The notes below the pieces were generated by a model that saw nothing but the letters and a program-made list of their open reading frames with translations, did not search any database and was not told the origin of the DNA. This document shows positions 48,137 through 57,331 of a DNA stretch of 64,000 nt, in pieces. A program made the position numbers and the translations under genes. How positions within the stretch are numbered: the first letter of the stretch is position 1; each line of letters starts with the position of its first letter. Source of the stretch: Aliivibrio wodanis (GTDB taxonomy: Bacteria; Pseudomonadota; Gammaproteobacteria; Enterobacterales; Vibrionaceae); assembly GCA_000953695.1 (NCBI GenBank), contig LN554846.1, positions 1,922,001 through 1,986,000 on the forward strand, in the 5' to 3' direction.

Positions 48137-50254
48137 TTAACTAATTATCCGACAGCACACAGTGTTTCTTTTTTCTTTTGCTTTATACAGTTGAATATCA
48201 GCTTGATGGTATATTTCATCAATATTTTCAATCGCTTTATCTGTAATAATGCCACCAATAGATATAGTTAAACGTGGAGAAACTGAACTTAAGTTATGCT
48301 CGATATTTTTTTCCTCCAATCTATCTTGAATTGAAAAACTCAAAGCTTCAATCTCTTCTAATGTTTGATTCGGTAAACAAACTGCAAATTCTTCCCCACC
48401 AATCCGACAAAATGAAGTCACTGCGATCTCATTCATCGTATTATGTAATATTCGAGACACTTTTAATAAAGCCTTATCACCTTGTAAATGGCCATAGCTA
48501 TTATTATATAAACCAAAAAAATCGATATCGATTAAAAGTACAGCCATGTTAGTAATATGACTATCAGACAGTGCTTGCTTAAAGTATTTTTCAAACTGAC
48601 GTCGATTACCTAACTTAGTCAGAGGGTCTTGTAGCGATAAAATTTCTAATTTCTTATTCACATTTTCAAGCTCATTTGTCCTTTCTCGTATTTTCAATTC
48701 AAGCTCTCTATTTAACTGAGCCAATTTATCCATTGCTTGTGTACGCTGTAAAACTTCACTTAATGTTGATATAAATAAATTAATAATTTCTTGCTCTTCT
48801 GTACTCAATGACTTTTTCGTTAAAAAATTATCGAGTACAACAAACGCAAAAGGCTTTTTATCCGTTGTTTGTATAAGAGCGATACCTTTAGCTCCAAAAC
48901 CAATCACTTCAAGATCATGGAATATGGGTGACGAATCTGTATAGATTAATGTTTCTGGTTGCTCAATAGCTTCTTGAACTACCTCTAAATTCTCACTATA
49001 AAAATAAGATTCATTAACAACATTGCCTTGCTGATCAGTTCCCCATGTTCCTTTTAAACTAGTGCAATTTTCATTAGTTAATAGAATACCCAAGCGATCA
49101 ACCCCAAGGTATTTAATTGCAAAAGAAACAGCACAATAGCAAACATCATTCAATGATTGGCACCGAGAAAACTCAACCAAACTCATGTTCAATAGCTTAA
49201 TTGATTGTTCTCGACGTTTTCTAATATAGATTTGAGAAAGAAGAGCAGCAAAAGACTTCAGCATTTCTTGCTGATAAATCGTCATGGGTTCACGATGAAT
49301 AAAATTATCTAATGCTATCCAGCCAACAGGGGAATTTTCATCACGTAAAATCAACATAGCATTCCATCCTTCACCAACGACTTCTCCAGCGGTATATAAA
49401 GGAGCAGGATCAACGACAACTAATGTTTTATTACTATTATAAAGAGCTTCAATATATGATGGTTCCAATTGATGTAAGTCATATATTTTATGATGTTCAC
49501 TTATTGTATTACCGCTCTCATCTGTTCCGTAAGTACTACTAAATGATCGCTGTTTGTAATCAAGCAGCATAAATACACTGCGATCGAAACCCATATCATC
49601 ACGAACAGCTTCAACTGCTGCTTGAAATAACGAATCTAACGTTTCTGGTTTGGATAATTTGATGGATACATGTTGTACTAGCTTCATTTTTTCTAAAAAA
49701 AGATCACGCTCTTTTATCTCATCTAAATATTTTGCAGCTTTAATATCTCTTAATCGAATTTCATTACTGGCATTCTTCTCTGCTCTAATGCATTGCCATT
49801 GAGAAGCGGCAATATATAGAAAATCTAGTTTCGTGCTTTTATTGGATTCTATTAAAGGGCAATAAATACTTTGAACAATTAAATAAGTACGAGAAAAAGT
49901 ATGGCTATCAAGAACAAAAAGGAAAGTTTCATTAGGTAAAATCTGCTGATAATCCCACCCTATCGTATTATTTGAAATAGATACCAAGCCATCACTAGTA
50001 CTAAATTGTGCAGCCCAAAGCCAAAAAGCCTCAGGAATCTTCTCTATTTGGATCTTATCACCATAAACATAATCTTCATGGCATTCATACATTTGGCTTT
50101 CGAAAGAAATAACCGAAGCAGATGTTGCATCAAATGCTGTAGAAAAGTACCAAAAAACAATATCAGAAATAAGTCGCTGATCATGACATTGAATCAACTT
50201 CTGCTCTAATGTTTGTTTGGTGTTTTCTTTAAATAACTCTATATTTGGGATCAT
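48137..50254 (-). CDS. Diguanylate cyclase with GAF domains
   Basis: 705 residues without membrane helices. Two GAF-like regions (about 190-350 and 360-520) are followed by a coiled linker (ELELKIRERTNELENVNKKL) and a GGDEF domain with the active motif GGEEF and substrate-binding LTKLGNRRQFEKY. It should make cyclic di-GMP from GTP in response to an unknown cytoplasmic signal. The RxxD inhibitory I-site, expected five residues before GGEEF, is absent. It is tail-to-tail with moeB; AAGGTTACTTA/TAAGTAGCCTT (48106-48138) between them is a possible weak terminator. Confidence 0.88.
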   Translation of the reverse strand: MIPNIELFKENTKQTLEQKLIQCHDQRLISDIVFWYFSTAFDATSASVISFESQMYECHEDYVYGDKIQIEKIPEAFWLWAAQFSTSDGLVSISNNTIGWDYQQILPNETFLFVLDSHTFSRTYLIVQSIYCPLIESNKSTKLDFLYIAASQWQCIRAEKNASNEIRLRDIKAAKYLDEIKERDLFLEKMKLVQHVSIKLSKPETLDSLFQAAVEAVRDDMGFDRSVFMLLDYKQRSFSSTYGTDESGNTISEHHKIYDLHQLEPSYIEALYNSNKTLVVVDPAPLYTAGEVVGEGWNAMLILRDENSPVGWIALDNFIHREPMTIYQQEMLKSFAALLSQIYIRKRREQSIKLLNMSLVEFSRCQSLNDVCYCAVSFAIKYLGVDRLGILLTNENCTSLKGTWGTDQQGNVVNESYFYSENLEVVQEAIEQPETLIYTDSSPIFHDLEVIGFGAKGIALIQTTDKKPFAFVVLDNFLTKKSLSTEEQEIINLFISTLSEVLQRTQAMDKLAQLNRELELKIRERTNELENVNKKLEILSLQDPLTKLGNRRQFEKYFKQALSDSHITNMAVLLIDIDFFGLYNNSYGHLQGDKALLKVSRILHNTMNEIAVTSFCRIGGEEFAVCLPNQTLEEIEALSFSIQDRLEEKNIEHNLSSVSPRLTISIGGIITDKAIENIDEIYHQADIQLYKAKEKRNTVCCRIIS

Positions 50255-50361
50255 AGCAATTTATCAGCACTCAATTCGGAATATTAAGTAATGATGCATA
50301 AAATTTATTCATTTAGCTAACGAACACGATTGCTATAAAGATAATTTGCGAAGCAGTTCAA

Positions 50362-50405
50362 ATAAAAAATGCCTGTAAATAAATCGATTATTCACAGGCA
50401 TTTTA
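50362..50405. terminator. Terminator after the chemoreceptor gene
   Basis: ATGCCTGT (50369-50376) pairs with ACAGGCAT (50394-50401) and an inner AAATAA/TTATTC stem, with T runs on both strands. It serves the minus-strand receptor gene. Confidence 0.8.
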
Positions 50406-50422
50406 TCAATAAGACAATACTA

Positions 50423-52054
50423 CTATAATGAGAAATATGTCAGTTGTTGTTTCTGTTTTTCGGCTAATTGAGATAACTCGTGGCTTGCCGCTGCACTTTG
50501 TGTAATACCCGTTACATTCTGATTTACAATCTCATGAATGGTCGTAATATTACGGTTAATGTCATTCGTTACCTGAGTTTGCTCTGCAGCAGCATTTGCT
50601 ACGTGAGTGTTCAGGGAAGTAATGTCATTAACAGATTCTGTAATTCCCATTAGAGCATCATTAACTTGATGTGATAGTTCCTGATCTTCCGCTAATACAT
50701 CAAGGCTTGATTGCATACCATCATTTGCTTTTGATGATTGCATTTGCAGCTCTTCAATAATCGCTTGAATTTCTTGTGTTGACTCTTGAGTACGCGCCGC
50801 AAGTAAACGAACCTCATCAGCAACCACGGCAAAACCACGCCCAGTTTCACCAGCACGTGCCGCTTCAATCGCTGCATTCAAGGCTAATAAATTGGTTTGC
50901 TCTGAAATACCTTGGATAACTTCTATCACATTACCAATTTTCTCTGATTGGTCTTTTAAATTATTCACTACATTAGCTGCAGAGGTAATTTGCTCAGCCA
51001 TCTTAGAGCTAGCTGCTGCACTCTCTTGGTATAATTTAAGTCCATGAGCTGCCATCTCACTGGCTTGATGCGCTGTCGTATCTGCACTTAATGCACTACT
51101 ATTTACGTTTTCAGCAGTACTTGATAACTCATTAACTGCTGACGCAACTTGTTCAATCTCTTGCTTTTCTTGATCTGAGTTTACTTGAGCTTGTGTCATT
51201 ACCGTAGCAAGCTCTGTAGATGCTGAAGCAACATCTTCTGAAATTCGAACCATTGAATCAACGGTAGTACGTAATTGGCTCACTGTAGAGTTAATATCAC
51301 GACTCAACGCAGTAATTTCATTATCGCCCTCTTCTTCAATCGTTACATTCAAATCACCTTTTGCAATGCGTTGCATCACTTTTTGAATCATACTGATAGG
51401 AGCAACAATTAATGTAGCTAGCCAATATGCACAAACAAGAGAGGCAAAAATGGCAACAAAAATGGCAACCGTCCCTTTATTTAGCACACTATCATGTGAA
51501 TCTTCTGCTTTTTCAACTTTAGCTTCAGATAATATATTCAATTTTTTAGAAAGGACTTCAATAGATTTAACCATTGCAGCCCCTGAACGTCGGTATTCAG
51601 CACGGGCTAGATTATATTCACTTACATTATAATCACCTGAATGCTTTTCTTTTAACAACGGCATCATTGGTGATTTACTGTATTGAATATAATAAGCCAT
51701 TGCTGATTTTAGTGCTGAAATCTCATTAGCTAAACCATCAATTTCTTTTAACTTATTCATAGATGACATATTTTTTGAGAACCCTTTATCAAGGTTACTC
51801 GCTAATACTTTTAATTCTTCTGGATCATATAAACTATATACAGCACTGATTCGCATCGCATAAGTATTATTAATAATTGCAGCTAATTCATCTTTTTGAT
51901 GGCTTAATTCGTTTGCAGCAGAAGCTACATCTTCCATTGATTGATCAAGATCAGATCGCCCAATAAGTAATCCCGCAGTCATAACAATAGAAATAAGTAG
52001 TACGGGTATTAATACTTGAATTTTAATTGAAAAACCATTAATAAATTTACGCAT
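50423..52054 (-). CDS. Methyl-accepting chemotaxis protein with helical sensor domain
   Basis: 543 residues. TM1 is at about 14-35, then a mostly helical periplasmic domain (about 36-190) of four-helix-bundle type, TM2 at about 193-215, and HAMP ([20 protein letters not shown]). The signalling hairpin has the tip [40 protein letters not shown] lies six bases before the ATG. It feeds the chemotaxis CheA pathway; the ligand is unknown. Divergent from pstS over a 390-base region with direct repeats and a Pho box, so phosphate control is possible but unproven. Confidence 0.9.
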   Translation of the reverse strand: MRKFINGFSIKIQVLIPVLLISIVMTAGLLIGRSDLDQSMEDVASAANELSHQKDELAAIINNTYAMRISAVYSLYDPEELKVLASNLDKGFSKNMSSMNKLKEIDGLANEISALKSAMAYYIQYSKSPMMPLLKEKHSGDYNVSEYNLARAEYRRSGAAMVKSIEVLSKKLNILSEAKVEKAEDSHDSVLNKGTVAIFVAIFASLVCAYWLATLIVAPISMIQKVMQRIAKGDLNVTIEEEGDNEITALSRDINSTVSQLRTTVDSMVRISEDVASASTELATVMTQAQVNSDQEKQEIEQVASAVNELSSTAENVNSSALSADTTAHQASEMAAHGLKLYQESAAASSKMAEQITSAANVVNNLKDQSEKIGNVIEVIQGISEQTNLLALNAAIEAARAGETGRGFAVVADEVRLLAARTQESTQEIQAIIEELQMQSSKANDGMQSSLDVLAEDQELSHQVNDALMGITESVNDITSLNTHVANAAAEQTQVTNDINRNITTIHEIVNQNVTGITQSAAASHELSQLAEKQKQQLTYFSL

Positions 52055-52152
52055 GATAGAACCTCATTAAACTAAACTCTCCTAAAAATGAAAACAATTC
52101 TCATTATTACTGATTTATTCATCAATTAATATAACTCTAAAAATATATGTTG

Positions 52153-52228
52153 TTACAAGGTGTTCATCTATCTATACGGAATGCATACATGCCATTACAA
52201 ATTGTTCACCCACCTATACAGAATATAT
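52153..52228. repeat. Two 34-bp imperfect direct repeats upstream of the pst operon
   Basis: 52153-52186 and 52195-52228 match at 26 of 34 positions and are 42 bases apart (four helical turns). The core TATACRGAATRY recurs as CATACAGAATGC at 52302-52313. They lie between the divergent chemoreceptor and pstS genes and may bind a regulator. Confidence 0.5.
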
Positions 52229-52340
52229 AGTATCTGACTGATCAACTATGGAATAGCTGTCTATTATATAAGCTCTCTCTTCACATAATAGGGCTAGCAA
52301 TCATACAGAATGCCACCTTGCTTGTGGTAGTGTTTTATTC

Positions 52341-52380
52341 TTGTCATAGATACTTAAACAAACTGAAATATTACTGTCAC
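52341..52380 (+). promoter_or_regulatory. Tandem Pho box upstream of pstS
   Basis: Half-sites in exact 11-base phase: TTGTCAT (52341), ACTTAAA (52352), CTGAAAT (52363) and CTGTCAC (52374), against the PhoB half-site CTGTCAT. The outer two match at 6 of 7 positions and the third at 5 of 7. Phosphate-starvation control of the pst operon by PhoB is expected. Confidence 0.65.
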
Positions 52381-52444
52381 ATAAATTTTCTAAAGTGGCC
52401 TCGTCAACTTAATCCGGCACGTATGCCTCATAAAGGAAATGAAA

Positions 52445-53266
52445 ATGAAAAAGTCAGTTATCGGCGCACTAGCAATTCTGAGTTCAGTAGTAGCATTACC
52501 AACATCAGCGAAAGAAACTATTTCTGCCGTTGGTTCAAGCAGCGTGACCCCTCTTATGGAAGTGTTTTCTGAAACTTATATGAAAGAGCACTCAAACGTA
52601 TTTATCGAAGTTCAAGGGCCAGGTTCTTCAGCTGGTGTGAAAGCTGCAAAAAATGGCTCTGCTGATTTAGGTATGTCATCACGTAATCTGAAATCATCAG
52701 AAAAAGAATCGTCACTAAAAGAGCTGGTTATTGCTCGTGACGGCATAGCTATTGTGGTGAACCCAAATAACAAACTTCAAGGCTTAACTGCTGAGCAAGT
52801 AACAGCTATCTATAAAGGCGAAGTGAAAAACTGGAAAGACGTTGGTGGTGCAGACAAACCAATCGTTGCTATCACTCGTGATACTGCGTCAGGTACACGT
52901 GGTGCATTTGAAGACATTATGAAACTTAAGAAAAAAATCTCTGGTATCAAAGTTTCTGCTATCTCACAACGCGCACAAGTTGCTAACGGTAACGGCGCAC
53001 TGAAAACAATGGTTGCAAGTAACCCATATGCTATTGGTTACATCTCGCTAGGTACAGTAGATAACTCTGTAAACGCGCTAGATATCAATGGAACACCAGC
53101 AACAGTAGCTAACGTTAAAAATGGTTCTTACAAAGTAGCTCGTCCATTCCTTGTTCTTTACAAAGAAGGCAAGCCATCTGCTGAAGCTAACAAATTCCTA
53201 AATTGGATGACATCAGAAACAGCGCAAAACCTGGTAGAAAAGAAAGGCTACATCTCAGTTAACTAA
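52445..53266 (+). CDS. pstS: Phosphate-binding periplasmic protein PstS
   Basis: 273 residues from the ATG at 52445 (GGA seven bases upstream; the ATG six bases earlier touches the ribosome site). It has a signal peptide ending PTSA. Phosphate-binding residues are in AVGSSSVTPLME, GPGSSAGVKAA, MSSR and RDTASGTRGAF. It is the short PstS type. It delivers phosphate to PstCAB. First gene of the operon, with a tandem Pho box upstream. Confidence 0.95.
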   Translation: MKKSVIGALAILSSVVALPTSAKETISAVGSSSVTPLMEVFSETYMKEHSNVFIEVQGPGSSAGVKAAKNGSADLGMSSRNLKSSEKESSLKELVIARDGIAIVVNPNNKLQGLTAEQVTAIYKGEVKNWKDVGGADKPIVAITRDTASGTRGAFEDIMKLKKKISGIKVSAISQRAQVANGNGALKTMVASNPYAIGYISLGTVDNSVNALDINGTPATVANVKNGSYKVARPFLVLYKEGKPSAEANKFLNWMTSETAQNLVEKKGYISVN

Positions 53267-53279
53267 TTATTACCCTTTT

Positions 53280-53308
53280 GCCTGACCTGCGAAGGTCAGG
53301 CATTTTTC
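53280..53308 (+). terminator. Partial terminator between pstS and pstC
   Basis: GCCTGACCT GCGA AGGTCAGGC followed by ATTTTT. It probably leaves pstS transcripts in excess over the membrane genes. Confidence 0.75.
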
Positions 53309-53341
53309 CATTTCGAATTTTTCGACATGTGAGTATTTATT

Positions 53342-54268
53342 ATGACCATCGCAATGAATAATCAAAATACACTCAAGCAAGATAAACCGTCTCAAAGTCC
53401 ATTACGCCAAAAGAAGCGCGTAGATTGGCGAGAGCGTATTTTCCATGCATTATTTCTTAGTTGTGCCGTCATCGGTACGCTATCTTTGGCTACTATTGCC
53501 TACTTTATCGTTAAAGAAAGTATCCCTGCATTTCAACAAGCTGGCGTAAGTGGCATTGTCTTAGGACAAGATTGGCTACCACCTGCATTGTATGGTGTCT
53601 TCACCATGATTGTAGCGTCAGTAGTTTCTACTCTTGGTGCTGTCGTTGTTGGTGTTCCGGTTGGGATATTAACCGCTATTTTTATCGCTGAAATCGCACC
53701 AAAGCGCGTTGCTAATATTATTCGTCCAGCCGTTGAACTACTTGCTGGTATCCCATCAGTTGTTTATGGTTTCTTTGGTCTGGTTATTATTGTTCCATTA
53801 ATCCAAGACGTATTCCAAGTTCCTGCGGGTAACACCATCCTTGCTGGTATTATCGTACTAGGCGTCATGATTTTACCTACTGTAATTACGGTATCAGAAA
53901 CATCGATTAGAGCTGTTCCTGCAACGTACAAAGAAGGTTCACTAGCGCTAGGTGCTTCAAAGATATTCACTATTTTCCGTATTCTTCTTCCTGCTGCTCG
54001 TTCAGGCATCATGACAGGCGTTATTCTTGGTATCGCTCGTGCTCTTGGTGAAACTATGGCAATCATCATGGTTATGGGTAATGCACCAGCGATGCCTGAA
54101 GGTATCTTAGATTCAGCTCGAACGCTAACAGCAAACATCGCGATTGAAATGTCTTATGCAAGTGGCATTCACGCAAGTGCATTGTATGCAACCGGTGTTG
54201 TGCTTCTTGTATTTATCATGTCTCTTAATGGCATCCTTCTTTATCTAAATCGTGAAACAGCGAGATAA
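53342..54268 (+). CDS. pstC: Phosphate ABC transporter permease PstC
   Basis: 308 residues. An inner-membrane permease with a cytoplasmic N-terminal tail, six helices, ELLAGIPSVVYGFFGL and the coupling loop ATYKEGSLALGASKIFTIFRILLP. GESxA-type region ALGETMAIIMVMGNAPAMP is typical of PstC. It forms the phosphate channel with PstA, whose ATG follows after 4 bases. Confidence 0.95.
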   Translation: MTIAMNNQNTLKQDKPSQSPLRQKKRVDWRERIFHALFLSCAVIGTLSLATIAYFIVKESIPAFQQAGVSGIVLGQDWLPPALYGVFTMIVASVVSTLGAVVVGVPVGILTAIFIAEIAPKRVANIIRPAVELLAGIPSVVYGFFGLVIIVPLIQDVFQVPAGNTILAGIIVLGVMILPTVITVSETSIRAVPATYKEGSLALGASKIFTIFRILLPAARSGIMTGVILGIARALGETMAIIMVMGNAPAMPEGILDSARTLTANIAIEMSYASGIHASALYATGVVLLVFIMSLNGILLYLNRETAR

Positions 54269-54272
54269 GACA

Positions 54273-55130
54273 ATGAATAAATTAAAAAAACAACGTCATA
54301 TTAAAGACCAAATTGCCGCAGGATTCATTTGGTTATCAGCAGCAGTTACCGTCGGTTTCTTATTTTGGATTATCTGGTACATCCTATCGAATGGCCTACA
54401 ACACGTAAGCTGGTCATTCATCACAGATAATTATACTCGTACAGGTGAAGAGCACGGTATCTTCCCAATGATTGTCGCGACTCTTTATATGGTATTAGCA
54501 TCGATAGCCGTTGCTGCGCCACTTGGGATCATGACCGCCATTTACTTAACAGAATATGCCAAAGTCGGCAGTAAACTCGTCAAGGTTATCCGTTTTTGTA
54601 CTGAATCATTAGCGGGTATTCCATCGATTATCTTTGGTCTGTTTGGTATGACTTTCTTTGTAGGCATTCTAGGTTTAGGCTTCTCTATCTTATCGGGTGC
54701 ATTAACACTGAGTATCTTGATTTTACCAGTAATCATTCGTACCACCGAAGAAGCATTGATGGCAGTACCTCAAACATTTCGTGAAGGCTCATACGGACTA
54801 GGCGCATCAAAAATATACACTATCTGGCGTCTGATTTTACCAAGTGCGATGCCTGGTATCATCACTTCTGTTATCTTGAGTATTGGTCGCGTTATTGGTG
54901 AGTCGGCTCCTGTATTCTTAACGGCAGGTATGGTTGCTCGTATTCCTGATTCACTGCTTGATTCAGGCCGAACGTTAACGGTTCACCTATACAAGCTAAC
55001 CACAGAGCTATTTACGATTGAAGAGTGGAACCAAGCTTACGGCACAGCAACAGTATTGATTGTGCTTGTATTAATAATTAACACGCTAACCAAGTTATTG
55101 GCTCGAAAAATCAGCAAAGCGTCTTACTAA
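54273..55130 (+). CDS. pstA: Phosphate ABC transporter permease PstA
   Basis: 285 residues from the ATG at 54273; an upstream GTG inside pstC was rejected. Six membrane helices, ESLAGIPSIIFGLFGMTFF, coupling loop TFREGSYGLGASKIYTIWRLILP and GRVIGESAPVFLTAG are typical of PstA. It is the partner of PstC in the inner membrane. Third gene of pstSCAB. Confidence 0.95.
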   Translation: MNKLKKQRHIKDQIAAGFIWLSAAVTVGFLFWIIWYILSNGLQHVSWSFITDNYTRTGEEHGIFPMIVATLYMVLASIAVAAPLGIMTAIYLTEYAKVGSKLVKVIRFCTESLAGIPSIIFGLFGMTFFVGILGLGFSILSGALTLSILILPVIIRTTEEALMAVPQTFREGSYGLGASKIYTIWRLILPSAMPGIITSVILSIGRVIGESAPVFLTAGMVARIPDSLLDSGRTLTVHLYKLTTELFTIEEWNQAYGTATVLIVLVLIINTLTKLLARKISKASY

Positions 55131-55208
55131 TTTATTAATCAACTTATTAATTATCACTTATTATTCGCTGATTGCACGGCATAAGATGCAGTCAGTAAGG
55201 AAACGACA

Positions 55209-55958
55209 ATGAACAAATTTAATATTGAAAATCTAGATCTTTTTTACGGCCAAAACCAAGCACTAAAAAGCATTAACTTACCTATTCCTGCAAAACAAGT
55301 GACCGCGTTAATTGGGCCATCTGGTTGTGGTAAATCAACCTTACTTCGTTGTTTGAACCGCATGAACGATTTGATTGAAGGCGTAAAAATCACAGGACTT
55401 GTAAGTCTAGATGGTGATGATATCTACGGTAATATTGATGTTGCCGACCTGCGCATCAAGGTAGGAATGGTTTTCCAAAAGGCGAACCCATTCCCAATGA
55501 GCATTTATGAAAATGTTGCGTATGGCTTAAAAGCACAAGGCGTGAAAGATAAGAAAGTATTAGATGCCGTTGTAGAGAAGTCATTACGCAGTGCTGCATT
55601 ATGGGATGAAGTTAAAGATCGTTTAAAATCTCATGCTTTTGGATTATCTGGCGGCCAACAACAACGTCTATGTATTGCACGTACGATTGCAATGGAACCA
55701 GATATTATTCTAATGGATGAACCAACATCGGCACTGGATCCAATAGCTACGCATAAGATTGAAGAGCTAATGGAAACCCTAAAGAAAGATTACACCATTG
55801 TTATTGTGACTCACTCAATGCAGCAAGCGCGTCGTATCTCAGATAAAACGGCTTTCTTCTTAATGGGTGAATTAGTTGAACACGATGACACACACGTTAT
55901 TTTCTCAAACCCTAAAGACGACCGTACGCAAGGTTACGTAAACGGCGACTTTGGTTAA
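55209..55958 (+). CDS. pstB: Phosphate ABC transporter ATPase PstB
   Basis: 249 residues with Walker A GPSGCGKS, the PstB-typical LNRMNDLI, signature LSGGQQQR, Walker [13 protein letters not shown] and [17 protein letters not shown] precedes the ATG. It ends the operon. No phoU follows, although phoU often lies downstream of pstB; the accessory islet begins at the terminator instead. Confidence 0.96.
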   Translation: MNKFNIENLDLFYGQNQALKSINLPIPAKQVTALIGPSGCGKSTLLRCLNRMNDLIEGVKITGLVSLDGDDIYGNIDVADLRIKVGMVFQKANPFPMSIYENVAYGLKAQGVKDKKVLDAVVEKSLRSAALWDEVKDRLKSHAFGLSGGQQQRLCIARTIAMEPDIILMDEPTSALDPIATHKIEELMETLKKDYTIVIVTHSMQQARRISDKTAFFLMGELVEHDDTHVIFSNPKDDRTQGYVNGDFG

Positions 55959-55993
55959 TTGAATACCAAATAATAACAAAGCGATGGAAACTT

Positions 55994-56019
55994 TTGCCCC
56001 TCTAGTTAGGGGCTTTTTT
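55994..56019 (+). terminator. Terminator of the pst operon
   Basis: GCCCCT (55996-56001) pairs with AGGGGC (56008-56013), followed by TTTTTT. Its 3' half recurs at the far end of the accessory islet. Confidence 0.88.
56003..56019 (+). repeat. Left edge repeat of the accessory islet
   Basis: TAGTTAGGGGCTTTTTT is found again with one change at 62679-62695 in the same orientation. The region between holds only accessory genes. It could be an attachment-like repeat or a duplicated terminator half. Confidence 0.45.
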
Positions 56020-56197
56020 ACACCCCAAGCAACTGTTTTATATAGAAAATAAAGACAGACCGGCCACAATGTGACCACTAGTAGGGTATAGACTTATTGA
56101 TTGAAATAATTTTAGTCATTATTACAATCTAGCAAACCCTCATAATTAGCTACTTACTTTGATTTAAAAAGCCCAATCTCATAAGGAAGCTATAAGT

Positions 56198-57196
56198 TTA
56201 ATTCTTCAATGAGGCTGAATGTATTTGAGTAACAAAGTCATCAAATTCTTTAATACTGCTCTCTATGAGTGCTTTATTTGGAAATATTGGTTCAGCTCCA
56301 TAATCACCCACATTCAGTAAACCAAGTGAAATTGAGTAATGAATAATCTTATGTCGAAAGCTAATCAACATCTTTACTTTTTCAATCAAAGTATTGCTAA
56401 TATGTTCGTGAAGGGGGATCCCAAAAGACTTATACGCTGCCTTTATATGCTGATAGTTCTGGAAATTAATTTTCTTACTTGTATATTTAATTAATGAATC
56501 ATCTGAAATTAACAATTTAGCATCATTAGCTCTTTCTTCTCTTTTCGAGAATTGTTTAACAAGAGTGTTCAAGTCTAACTCTACTCCCTCTTTGTATAAT
56601 TCTATAAATCTTGTTTTCAGATAAGTTTCTAATCCTGTAACTAAAGAAACCAACAGTAAGTTACTCAAAGCAGATTCATACATATAACTGCTTTCAGACT
56701 CTCCTGTGAGTAATATATGAATATATTCTTTAGTATTTTCCCAGTGCTCTAATGCAAATGGTTTTGACGTATAGTCTCCTTCTTGATGCATATGAAAACC
56801 CGAACTATTAGCGCCTAAATAAAAGACTTTTCCATCAGATGTAAGTCTGATCTGCTCAGAAGACTTATCATTTCCTTCACGTATAAAAAATGGCGATCTC
56901 TTACCACATGGTTGCAAGGTAATTCTAAGGCCATCTCTTCCCCATGAAAGAGAAATAAAACTCTCATCCCATTCAAATATTATGGTGTCCAAATCAAGTT
57001 CAATCACCCGTGTCATTGCGCTTGGTATTGTATGCCTATATACAAGCTGCTTCTTATCATTAATTGATAGTTGAATATAATGAGGAAAATCAGATAACTC
57101 CATCAATATTTGTGGATTCGTATCTACTAATAACTTACTTGAAATCTTAAAAGGTATACATCCAACTTGAGATCTTAAACCAGTGTTCTCTTCCAT
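56198..57196 (-). CDS. HEPN-domain-like protein, possible defence or toxin gene
   Basis: 332 residues, family not recognised as a whole. The N-terminal half (1-160) is beta-rich. The C-terminal half is helical and carries FRHKIIHYS, an Rx4H motif (R281, H286), the catalytic signature of HEPN RNases used in toxin-antitoxin, abortive-infection and other defence systems. No signal peptide or membrane segment. AAAGGTG precedes the ATG. It is divergent from the membrane protein at 57332 across 135 bases and lies in an islet with phage and IS sequence, which fits an anti-phage role. Function is inferred, not shown. Confidence 0.55.
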   Translation of the reverse strand: MEENTGLRSQVGCIPFKISSKLLVDTNPQILMELSDFPHYIQLSINDKKQLVYRHTIPSAMTRVIELDLDTIIFEWDESFISLSWGRDGLRITLQPCGKRSPFFIREGNDKSSEQIRLTSDGKVFYLGANSSGFHMHQEGDYTSKPFALEHWENTKEYIHILLTGESESSYMYESALSNLLLVSLVTGLETYLKTRFIELYKEGVELDLNTLVKQFSKREERANDAKLLISDDSLIKYTSKKINFQNYQHIKAAYKSFGIPLHEHISNTLIEKVKMLISFRHKIIHYSISLGLLNVGDYGAEPIFPNKALIESSIKEFDDFVTQIHSASLKN

Positions 57197-57331
57197 TAAT
57201 ACACCTTTATTCTTATCTTTGGTTACTTCACTAACTATGCTATTAAGATCAAGATAATATCAAAATAAAACTAAGTACATATAAGTAATTTTATGTAAGA
57301 TATGAGTATCTAAAAACTAAAGAATTTAAAA

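Noticed and set aside
53764-54138. 124-codon frame antisense to pstC
   Set aside because: It is a shadow of a well-supported conserved gene, with no ribosome site.
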